Below, in pieces: positions 10,901-22,900 of a stretch of DNA of 64,000 bases; within the stretch, counting starts at the first letter, position 1, and the number at the start of each line of letters is the position of its first letter. The position numbers and the translations under genes are program-made. The stretch is from Prinia subflava. Taxonomy: Eukaryota; Chordata; Aves; Passeriformes; Cisticolidae. The stretch spans positions 14,551,098 to 14,615,097 of the forward strand of contig NC_086251.1 of assembly GCF_021018805.1 (NCBI RefSeq), given 5' to 3'. A model generated the notes under the pieces. The model did not search any database. It had not been told where the DNA came from and saw only the letters and a program-made list of their open reading frames with translations.

Positions 10901-13900
10901 TGATAGTTTAGCATAATTTAGCCTTTTATTTCATAAGGTTTTCACAGTTCATTAGGGCATAAATATTACAAAACAATACAAAACACAAGGATCTTAACGT
11001 GCCCGTTCCTAAGGGGTCATGGATTGAATTGCATTGCTAAGTACTGGACAAGATTTTATGGTGTTTTCCAATGATCATTTTTTCTCATGTTTTAAGAAGC
11101 CCTGAGAATGAAAATTTTAATACTTCTAAGTTTGATATATTGCCTTTTGAAAGAGCCATAGCTTTGTGTCGAGGTGTTGGTTGGCAGTTTCTGCAAGAGT
11201 GCTTTTGATAAGCAATAATTTTCATTTCCAGATTGACGTCACCTGGTTTTACTCCAACTGCTTGACAGACACTTGTGGTTGTAACCAAGGTGGTGACTGT
11301 GAGTGTTTCTGTACCAGTGTCTCAGCATATGCCCATCAGTGCTGCCAGCACGGAGTTGCTGTAGACTGGAGGTCTCCCAGAGTGTGTCGTAAGTTTGTTT
11401 AACCACTTTCGCCAAGGACTGCCACTGCCCTGCATTCATGGGGGCCAGACCTGAAAAATCAGTCACACCAGCTTACCTGGGGCCGTGAATTGAATCTAAG
11501 CCTCACTGGTAGGAAGATGGGTTGGTGCCTCTCACTCCAGTTTCATTCTGGTCTAGTTGGATTATGTGCATTTTCTGTGTTTGTGAGTGATACTTTTCTG
11601 CTTTTAATCCCTTGTCCTATGACATGAAAGGAGAAGTCCTGGGAAGTCTATATAAGGGTACAGAATGCATCCCTCAAATCAAAGGTGCAAAGTTAGTAGC
11701 TCAAGTGATTTGCATCTTCAGGGGAATTTTACTTCTTTATCCATGCCTTATTAGAGCCCCCAGAGCAGGTGTGAAATACAAAGGCCTTCTGAAGAAAAAC
11801 AAGACAATTTTTAAGCAGGGCATAGTCATTACCTTAGTATTCCTTTCCAACAATTTTTAGAACTTAAAAAAATCTCTGAGGTCACCTAGTGGAAATGCCG
11901 AGCAGGAGGCTGTCATTTCCCCAAAGATGTGTTAGAAGAGGGGAAAAGCAAAGAATAGAAGGAAACAAGCATTTTTCTAACTTTGTAGTCATGCAGAGAG
12001 AGTGTGCAGCTTGCTCAGGGTCACACAGCAAACTGGCCACAGAGTGAGGGGACTACTCTTAACTTCAGATGGAAAGGGCGAGTTTTAATGTGAAGCTCAG
12101 TCATAGCCACTAGAGGTCACAAAAAGACAGCTGGAGGTATGTAAGCTTAGTATTTCCTGCTGGTAAGCAATGCTTTCTTTAAATCTGTGTAGTTTATTTT
12201 GTATTTTATCTAAAGAACAGCAAATATTTGGCAATAAATTTTTAATAAATATTTGTGTATGATCTAATTTGGCCAAGCATTTGACTCACATCTTAATTGT
12301 AAAGGGGAATAGAGAACCTGTTTTTCTATAGAATGACTGTAACTGCATTTTTTTTCTTTCTTTTTCCTTTTTTTTAGCTTATGATTGTGAATATTTCAAC
12401 AAAGGTAGGTTCTAATGGAAGTGACAAAATATCAATAGAATCTAGGGGTGGTTTATTTAAGTCTTAGAATCTTTGTATAAAAACAATTGTGTTAATGAAA
12501 ACATTTGTGAATTTTGTTCAACTAGCCAAGGTTCTGTTTTGCTGCTGTATTTTGCTCTTTCAAAGGCTTTTAATTTCATAATACTTTTTATTCCTGGACC
12601 TCTCCCAAGAACATTTGTCTAACTAATTTTCTTTGCAGTGATGGGGATTAAACAATTAAATCATTAAGTAATTAATGGCATATCAACTGAAAAGTGCTAG
12701 TGGCACTACTTGCTTAAGGCGCAGTGCAGTTCAGAGCTGAACAGACCCCAGTGGGTTGTTAAATCACGCACAGGCTCCTGTGCAGCCTCCAGAGGGAGGT
12801 AGCTGTTAAGCTATGACAACTTTTTGTCCCCAGATGGGGAATACCACTCCTTTTAACTCTGTCTGACCTAGCCTCACGATCCTGAGCAGCCAGCATTGCT
12901 GCGAGGCGTGCAAACCTTGGAGAAGGTGCTAGACCATACCTTGAACTGCTCTGGGTGCTGTAGTGCTGTGTTAGCCCTGGAATCCATATTCAGGCTATTT
13001 CCAAATTACCCTGCCTGTGTCTGCATGGTCAGATGTGGCACACAAGCCAGCTAGGAGTGAGGAGGGGTCAGGGCTCCTGCTATTAATGCTGTAACTTTAT
13101 ATCAAGCTTGGGTGGAAGCCTATCTATCCACATGGCATGCAGGATTTTGGTCTTCTGATCGATATTACAGCAAGTCACTCCTGGAAAGGTCTCAGAAAGG
13201 GACCAGGTTTAAATTAGGACAGACTTATGCACTGTGCCAGGCCCAAAAAATGTAGCCAAGAAATTTGCCTGTTCTCATACACTGACTCCTGAGAAGATTT
13301 TGAGTGGGGTCAAATCAATAATGCATGGGAATTTTATCTGAATCACCATTTAAGACTTTAAATTAATTCAGATAAAGAACAGTTGAATGTAAGAGGTGAT
13401 TGAAGGTTTTAAGGTTTGTTGTTTGTTTCATAAAAGGAACATGGCCTGATAGTGGACAATCTTAGTGCAGGTAGAATGAAAATGCAGTGCCTCTAACGTC
13501 TGTGGTGGTAGTGAAGCTAGATGATAACACATACTTTTAAAGTGTGTTATTACCTTTATTTGTTACTGAATTCTCACTGGCAGAAATTAGTGGAAATAGT
13601 GGAGATATGTGCATGTGACCAGCCTTGCAAAAAGCATGGTTATTGTATACTTCTTACTTTGTATTTTTGTACTCTTTGCTAGTCCAGCTCATCAGTATTC
13701 AACATACGAGTTTTAAGAGCTGTCAATGGGCAAAAAAAAATCATCTCCATGCTGAATATTTTCTTGTCTGTATAACTTAAAGTAGGATGACCCAGAATTA
13801 CTTAGTTTTGGTGACCGGAAGGTAAAAAAAGTATCTTAGACCAGAAAGATGTTTTCTCTGTGCAACTTTGTGAGGAATGCAGAGTGAAATAATTCCAGTC

Positions 13901-16900
13901 CTACTAGAAGCAGAAGCCTTTTGTCTTTGGTCAAGGGAAATCCGCAGGTGGTGGCTGTGGTCTCTCAACTTTTGGATGGGCCTGAAATGGGATACTTAAA
14001 CATATAAGGATATTTCCAGAGCAGTGGATGTTTTAAGTATTAATTAAAGCATGTTTTTTCAACTCCCTGAGGGTAAAGAGGTAACTTTGTACATGTTTAG
14101 GTGGCCATGAACTTGTGTCCTAACTGGCTACCTATTTATGCCATTAGAATCCAAATTGTAATGCAGCATCCTTAGGATTTAAACTCTCAATAAATTTTAA
14201 GGTTTTAGAGAACCAGAGTATGAAGGCTGGCTGCAAATTGCAGTCCAAACTTTTAACCTGGTGGAACAGATTTTAGGAGTCAGTTCTGTTAACTTCCCAG
14301 ATGATAGTGCAGTTGTCTCAGATGTGTACTTGCCTTGTGCTGGCTTCTGGGTAAAATGGGAATGAGGTGAACTGCACAGGTGAGGCATAAAATGCCTAAT
14401 TTTAAAAGAGAACTTAACAATAAGAGTTTTGAACATCTAAAATTAAAATCCAAACTATTTTTCTGCAGTAAAGTTTGAGCTAAATGAGAAGGTGTGGTAT
14501 TTTAAGGTGTGTAAAATAACTTTGCATGTTTTTGGCCTTTTTTACTTACAGAAAAAATATGACCATTCTTTGCTTATGATGCTGATTTCTTCCTGTCTTA
14601 CTTCACAGTGGTTATGTTTGTATCTTCACTGTTCAAGCAGTTTTTTGATGCTTGTTGACAACAAACTTTTATTCTCTGCAATAGGCCTCATGATTTGGAC
14701 ATTAATAAAATAGGTTTTAAAGAGTAGTAAGAAGTGCATAATCAGTTCAGCCTTACAAATAAATAGTTTAGAAGGATCTCAAATCAAATAACTGAGGGGT
14801 CAGCTAACCTAAATAAAATGATTATGAAACCAAAGCATATGAGAGGGATGAAAAGGAGAAGCTAACCATGACTTTTGAAAATTGAAAGTAGGTATTCTTG
14901 ATAATTTTCAGAACGTGTATTTTCTGAAAAAAGTTTGTTTTGGTTTTCATTCAAGTTTAGTGCATGGCACCTAGATCTATTTTCAGAGTGGTGAGATGTG
15001 GCTTTCTTCATGTGCTCTACCCTAATGTTTAGAGCTCAAGCATTTGTGACCCTTGACATAAAAAATAATTGTTTTTTCTCCACAGCTCTGGGAAAAGGCC
15101 CATACAAACTGGTCAGCTATTTGGATGGAAAATTTGTTATAGCAGCAAAATTGGTGGATGGTGTTGTTTTCCCTGTGAAAGAAGATGGTATTGTTCCTGG
15201 GCATGTAGTGAGCTTTATGCTGACTTCGGGACTTTATAAACCCAGAGCACATGGTAAAGTCATAATAACCTAGCATCTTAAATAAGACAGTAAACTCTGC
15301 CCTTGTCTTTAAGAATAGACCTGAGGAAAAAAAAAATCTTTGCTTTATCAGTCAGTTGAATGTGCACTTTAATGTCTGCCAATGTTTTCTTCAGTGGGTT
15401 TTAGATGGTAGCTTTGTAAACAGTTGGAAAGCAACTGCCTTCCCTCACCTCAGCCTTCAGAAACACCAAACTGGTATTGCAGCCCAGTACTCCATGTGTG
15501 TTACTCCCTTTCCCTCTCTTCTGGTGGAAGTGGGAAAGAACAGGAGAGAAATTTTGCAAGAAAACTGCTCCCTGCTTCCCTCGCTCTGCCACCATCACTC
15601 TTTGTCTGCCCACACACACAGAGTTGCCCTTTGGCACTGACTGGGCTCTGTAAGGGGGAGTGCTGCAAATTTGTGTCCTCTGAGTCCCAACTCAAGTTTC
15701 CCCTGAAGGAACTTGCTTCTTCATCAGATGCAAGATGTTTCACACCTTCAGACATGTGCAGAAAGCCTACAAGAGCATATCCAGCAGTTGTGACATTAAT
15801 TAAATGCTGAAGTTGTCTGCAAACACAGCTTTAATGCCCACAGAGCACTTGGGTATCAATGGTTTTGCTGACCAGAGTGCCCTGATGAGCTCTTTGGACA
15901 GCCTGAAGGTGGCTGTCTTTGTGTAATCAAAGGAGGGATATGGATCACTTTAAAAAATGATAAGCATTTGATTACTAATACTGCTGTCTGTAGAACTGAC
16001 ACAAGAGCTCGTGTAACAGAATAGCTGGGGACAGATTTCTTTTATTAGTCATAGTTTTTGAGGCACTTGTACATTGCGTTCAATTTATGTTTGGAAAGGG
16101 AAGGTCAATCCTACTGTTCTATTCACCTATGAAAATCTCTTGCTCAGGATTTAATCTGGCAAATAGAATTTGTGCCTCATGGTCCAGCTTGAGCAAATGG
16201 TATTTCATCATTTGATCATGAGGAATTTATGCAATCAATATGATGTATCACTACAGGACATTCTTGACTCTTGGGTACCTCAGCAAAATGCATGTCTTAC
16301 TGGTTTTAGGCAATCCCTGGATAGTGGAGAGTATGGGGCATTAATGCACTGATTGGCTGTACAGCAGGTGTTAAAAATCACACTGACTGTCCTTTGTTAC
16401 TTATCAAAGAGCTACATGCTATAGACAATTCATAAAAAGGCATTCACTAGTACTGCTGGCTTTTTCAGAATATCTGAAGCTTTTATGCTCAGAAAACAAG
16501 GTGGTCTTCCAGAAGTGTTACACCAGAATGTGATAATATATCCTTTTAATACAGATCATTTGTTTTCTAAGCTTGCCTTTTTTTTTTTTTTTTTTTTTTT
16601 TTTCTTTTTTTTTTTTTTTGATAAATGCTACCCGGTCCTGGAGGGTTAGTTGATTTTACAGTAGATTAATAGCTGTTTTCAAGAGACTAGCAGAGTTTAC
16701 AGCAAAATAGAATGAACTAATTCTGTGAGCAACAGATGCCTGTAAGAGGCTCAAGATCTGATGCCCTGCAATTGGCTGTGCAGAGGCTGCTTGGAATCAG
16801 AAGTACTGCAGGGTAAGGTATCAAGAGGGAACATTTGCCAGAAAAAAGTCTTTGCTGTAACGTTCTTAAAAGGAGAGCTAGACAGCTGAATGTAAAGTGC

Positions 16901-19900
16901 AGTTTTTTAAATTTATTTTTAATGAAAGGCTGAGCTTTTAAGCTATCAATTCCTGATGGCAAATGTTACTTTTAAAGCTAGTTAGATGGAGTTTAAGTTT
17001 TATTAAATAAATGGCTTAGTAAAGACTGTAAATTAAGTTGTGCTTGACTGCAGGGCTGTATTCCCTTATCCTGGTGTGGGCAAATGTCTCAATCTCTTTG
17101 TATTCCTGTTGGAAACTGTAGAGTATTTAGAAAACTAAATAACATCACAATATAGCACTCTGCAGTCCATACCTAGTGTATTTTCTTACAAGATTCAGGC
17201 TGTTTTCACTGGTGAGGCTAAAGTAAATTTTCATTCCTCTTTCTATTAGTATTGGTAGTAGTAGATCAGAATGAACTTGGTTTGTTATGCATATATCAGC
17301 AAATAAAGAAGTTCAATGTGCTTTCTCCTGTTTTCTTTTTTCAGATTCCAGCTTGATTTCATTTGAAACAGCTGAGAGACCAAATTATTTTCTTCAACTG
17401 GTCTCCAATAATACTCTTGTTGTTTCTAAATGGAAAAAATCAGAAGAATTTCACAACAGATCTACATTTGTCATTCACAAGAATACGTGGTTTTCAGGAT
17501 ACAGTTCCTTTGAGTCATTTGCAAAACCAGGATACTTCATCCACATTTCAGCCTCTTCAGTTGAGCTTTTGAAGTACCATCATTCAGAGGAGTTCAGACT
17601 ATCAACCCTTTTTAAACTTGTAGGTAGGTAATTACACTTGAATGTTATGAACAGCAGTTTTCTCCCTGAGCAAATCCAGGCTAAGTGGTCGTGTTATTTT
17701 CAGAGGTGATGAGATTGCTTACCTCTCCCCTACATTACTGAGAGTTGTGGGGACTCCGGGACATTGAGGCTCAAGATACTTTTCCCTGAGCATTGTAGTG
17801 AAGATGAGATTCTGTTTTCTTGTGAAAAGCCATTAAATAGCTTATCACACATTTTTATTTGCCAGGGGGGTTTGAAAATACATATCCTAGTGTATAGTTT
17901 CTGGGCAATAATTGCTGTGCAGGTGATAAGAAAACTCTTTAGGAGCAAAACATTCATACTCATAAATAATGGATTCACAAAGGGAATAGAGAAGAACAGA
18001 TCTCTAAAAGTTAAGGTGTGTGGATAACATTCTCATTTGCCTGCTGATAAGAGATTTCTGTACAGTGAATTCTTATTGCTAACCCTGTGGCCTTCTCAGA
18101 AATAGCCATCCAGTGCTAAGGACATGGCTAGTAGGTTACACCTTTCAAACTTCATTTTCTCCTGAAAAATACCTTGACTTTTATCCACTGCCCACTCAGA
18201 GACGCTGTGTCTGTTGGGGTGTTAACTGCTAGTATTTCAGTCATCATCTAGTTGGAGATATTCACCGCTTCTTGGGGATCCAGATGGTCATCCCTAATGT
18301 TTCCTGAATAGATAGAGCTTTTGAATACAAAGCAGACTGCTGTGATACTGTTTCTGCCTACCTGCAAGATTCCCATTCCCATAATAGTTCAATTCCACTG
18401 AGACATAAGGATCAGAAATTAAGAAGATATTCACTCTGAGGATCCCTTCATAGGAGCTGGCTGCAGATGTTGCTCCTACAAGAGCTGATGATAAAAACAC
18501 ACAAAAAAATCATGTCAGTCAAGCTATTTCTGCTTTTGGTCTGTTGGGGTTTTTTTTAGATTAGTAAGGAAAAGAAATAATAAAAATTAGAGTTTTTGCA
18601 TATTCTTAAACAAGTGGAACTGTGCACTGAAATGAAGATGGTCTTGGAGGTCTGGAAAAACATGGAAGAAGTTATATTGGCATATAAAATAAAGCAAAGC
18701 AAATTATTCATGGAACTACTCTTTGCTTTAGCTTTTACTTGCCTTAACACATTAGATACATCAAACATACTCATTTATGAAAGTCAGTGAAAACAATTGC
18801 TGAAACCAAGTGTAGTATATACAATTCTAAAATCACTGCAAGTGATTATATTCTAAAACTTTTTTACTGTACTGTAGTTTTAAATGCATTATGTATTTAT
18901 ATATTTATTAAGCAGAAGTATTTTAATAAGTGTTCATAGCAATACCATGGTTTAAAACCAGTTGTTCATTCTCTGAAACTGAAATATGTTTTACAAGCAA
19001 ACAAAGAAAATGAAATATTGTATCAAATAAAGCATGGCCTGGCCATGTTTTACAGTGACCATGTTGAATTATGGCACAGACAAACCTGAAGCAACCTCTG
19101 ATTTCTGTGACAGAAGAGGCCAACTGTATGCCTCGTGGAGCTTCTTGTTATCAAAACACTGAATTAAAGTGTTAATGGTGTCATTGTGAATCTGCCGATG
19201 TTTTGCAGTACATTATGCTGACAGCCCAATGCAGCTGTTGACTGGCACACTCCAACTTCAGAAAAATGACAGATTTTGTCATTGCCAAATGCCTGTTGCC
19301 TCTTGACAAATGCTTGTAATCACAGAGCTATTGAGGTTTTTGAACGGCAGAATTAGAGGGCTAATGCTATTACCAGGATGTTCGTACAGCATTTCAAGTA
19401 AGGCACTTTTTTGGGACATAACAAAAATATCTCCTTAGTCTTTTATCTTTGAGAGAGGAATGAAGAAGGTTAAAACATGTTCCAATTCTCAGTGGTCGTC
19501 CATTAACACAGATTGGTATGTTTTTCAAGTGTGAAGTCTTTACTCTCCAGTCATTATACCAAAAAATCCTATTTATGCCAATGGAAAACTAAAACAATTT
19601 ACCTCAGCAAGTGGGATCAGATCAAATGATCAAGAGGTATTTCATTAATCACCACATCCGAGGGCTTGGGTTTCAGAGTTTTATAAGCAGAGGAGCATAG
19701 GGCTCCAATCTTTCTCCAGTGCACTTTCACAAGGGCCAGCCTGCTGATGTCGGGTAATTACATGGTCTAAAAATACAGCAGCATTTGTTTAAGTTAATGG
19801 AAAAGTTACACCAGCTCCAGAGTGTGCAGGCAAAAGCGTATTGGGTTTCCTGCTGACTATTGTAAATGCTTTGCATATTAGATCAGAAACTCTTGAACCG

Positions 19901-22900
19901 GGAGCAGCTATTCCTGCGGAATCAGAGGATAAATATCAGGAGCAGAATAATAGGCCCAGTAAATCCCCTTGGCCAGAAAGTTCCTCATGAGACTTCTTCG
20001 TGTTCTGTGACGCACATTCAAAAGGAAAAATTTTAAGTGACCTGATCACCACAGCAGTAGACACATATCTGTTTAAAGTCAGCTGATGAGTCACTTTTTC
20101 CAGTTTCATGGCAATAAATATTGTCACATTGGGATACACCAAGGTTGTGAAGTATTTGCCATGAGAAGTCACTTCAGCTTTAAAATTGGGTTATTTTCAT
20201 TATACTTCACTTTTTCTGCTGTCCCCATTTGAGGGAATGGAGTAGAAAACTGAATTTTGATATGTAGTGTGCACTCATTTGCAAGAAAATACATTTTTGC
20301 ATTCTCTTCAGGAATTTTTTTACTGGCAGATGAATTGGTATCTTTTCAGTCAAAAGAAAGAATACCCTTACTCTTACCAGATGGACGAGCACAAATGTGT
20401 CATGTAAGAGCGATCAATTCCCATTTGAGATTCTAGGGAAATCAGTGTATATAGGGAATTGATGACCTTTTTATGGATATAGCTGCTGTTTTCTTACCCT
20501 TTCTAACAATAATGTGCTCAACCTAGTTACTTTTAATCATTCATATAATTGTCACCTGTTTAGGATCACTATGAGTTATTTTTATGTATGTTATGAAAAT
20601 GTGACTTGCCCCATATAAATTCTGCAACAAAGTATTTAATAATGCTAATTATGTGCTGTAATAGCTAGCTTGCTGTAAATATAAGGCCTGTTTTAGAGAG
20701 AGTTTTCATATGAAATTAAAATATCAAGATGCACTAAGTATAGGCACAGAGGCATTTTTCAGTGTTTAAGTTTGATATAGAGTACTCTTGGTTCCTTTTA
20801 ATCTTGGTGTTTTAATTAACTGAATCACATTCAAAAACATGGTGCAAAACTGAAAATTGAATTCATTTTAATGAAAGTTTTTTACAAAACCATCTTTTTA
20901 CCTTAAAGTCAGTTTTACACATGATACTAATGACTATTTTAACGTAAATTTACTCTTACCCATTTCCATCAGTAGAATTAATTTTCTGGAGTGTGCTGAT
21001 TCACTCATAATGAGTTGCTGTTGAGTTTAATTTGAGCTCGTGTGTTTAGTTGGCCCAAAAGATCATGACATGGGCTCTGGGGCAGGAAAATGCTGAGCAA
21101 CTGTTGTACCTGCAAATCCCACGTGTGCCACTGAACACATTTGCTTGGTAGCTCCTGCAATCAGACTGAGGTTACTGTACAATAACTTCTTTCCTTTTTA
21201 TGCCGCAAACACAAACATTTGACCTACCATTTTTGGCTGAATAAATAGGAGGAGATTAAAGAGCTGCGTTAACATTGAAATAGTAAACTGAACGCATAAG
21301 TAGATGAAAGGTAGGTAATTACATTCTGCTTCCAGTGATGTTTTGGCTGGGCGCAAAGTTTAATTTTTCCAGTGATATTTGCTTACATTTCTCATAGCAG
21401 AAACTTAGAAGTCATGAGCAGGGTTTGTTACTAGTTTGTGTGTGTTAAGTGGGTAGATAGGATTTCATGTTTCTAAACTTGTAACTGAGGAGACAGGGAA
21501 GCTAAGTTGCCAAGCAGAGTTTTGCCTCCATTATAAATAGAACTAATTCTGAAGCAATTTTTGTACCTACTAGATTTTTTTTTACATTTTGCATTGAAGT
21601 AGCAAAAAAAAAATTAAAAATCATCAGATAAGAATGAGAATTCAAATACTTGATTCTTTAAATTATTTTTTAGGCCTTTATTTTAAATACAGCCTTTTAT
21701 TAACACTGGAACATTTCAAATTTTAGGGTTTACTTTCAAGTAAATAGCCATTTTTTGGCCTAACTTGAAATCATTAATATTACAGAGCTTCTAACAATGG
21801 CAAATTTTGTCCCTGTGACAGAAAAGTCAGCATAGAAAAGTAAGACCATGTGGACTTGTGAACAGTAGGAATTGCCAACTCACAAAAAGAAGTGGCAAAG
21901 TTACTAAGAATGGTGGTTGTGGCTCAGCAGAAACTCATGGTCTGTCAGTGATAAGAGAGTAAAAACCTTCATGAAATGGTGGCAACTACTGTTGTATCCC
22001 AGTTTTATTTTTGAAAGCCATGAAGAATAAAATCATAAATTACAGGGAAGAAAAATCTTCTCTGATGTTCAAGAAAGTATGAAAGCAATGGGGTTTGGAA
22101 ATATCTTTAATATGTTGTCTTCAGCAGTGTCCATACCTGTGCCCCTGCAGGGGGTTTCTGCTGTATGCTGTAGTGTGTTGATGTGCTCAGACCCTGTGGG
22201 TGAGAGAACTGTGTGCTCAGCTGGCACGTCAGCTGGAGCCACTGTCACCCAGGACATGTCACCATTTTGGAAAGGATTTGCTGTGTCACCAAACAGGAGA
22301 CAAATGCTGGTAGACTTGACAAGGAGACACATGGTTATCTCCAGATGCCATGACGAATCCTTTTGAGGAACACATGCCTGGTACGAGAAGCTTGATTCAT
22401 TGTCTGTAAACTGTATCATTGTTTTGTGGTGAGGGAACTGTGCTGTTGCACAGGCTACAGTAAGCTCGTGTTACTGGTGGCTGGAGGGGGAATTCAAGTA
22501 TTAAAAAAATGGAAAGCATGTGGTGGAGGTGGCTGAACACACCAAGTGACCTCAGTCTCTCCTCATGTGGCTTCCCCTCAAGGCCCTTCCCTACCTTCAT
22601 TGCTCCTTTGAGCACTGTCTAACAGCTGAATGTCCTTTTTTATGTTGTGGTGACCAAAACTGCACACAGGGCTTGAGGTGAGGCTGAACCAGTGCAGAGC
22701 AGGTGTTTTTGTGCTGTTTTTTGTTTTGCTTTATTTTACAGTGGCTTGATCCTCGGGATGCTCAGGCATTCCAGAAGTTAGGTTGACATTAGTGAAAGCT
22801 TGAAATGTGATGAATTACTGAACTGATTTTTTCTTAATACTGTAAAGAATTTTCCCACAATTCATAACAAAGCACAGATATCATCATATCTTATGGGTTT

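Larger units (their letters stand above)
7068..12377. other. Introns 2-7 (between VWD3 and C8 exons)
   Basis: The introns are 7068-7334, 7470-8536, 8684-9278, 9399-10250, 10368-11231 and 11389-12377. All have GT-AG ends. A short TA/TG-rich microsatellite at 9233-9266 lies just before the exon 5 acceptor. A MIR-like remnant lies near 11990-12070 in intron 7. I see nothing else recognisable. Confidence 0.7.

Noticed and set aside
15356..15810. Overlapping open frames of 78-128 codons in intron 9
   Set aside because: No splice support, no conserved motif, and low-complexity Ser/Leu-rich composition.
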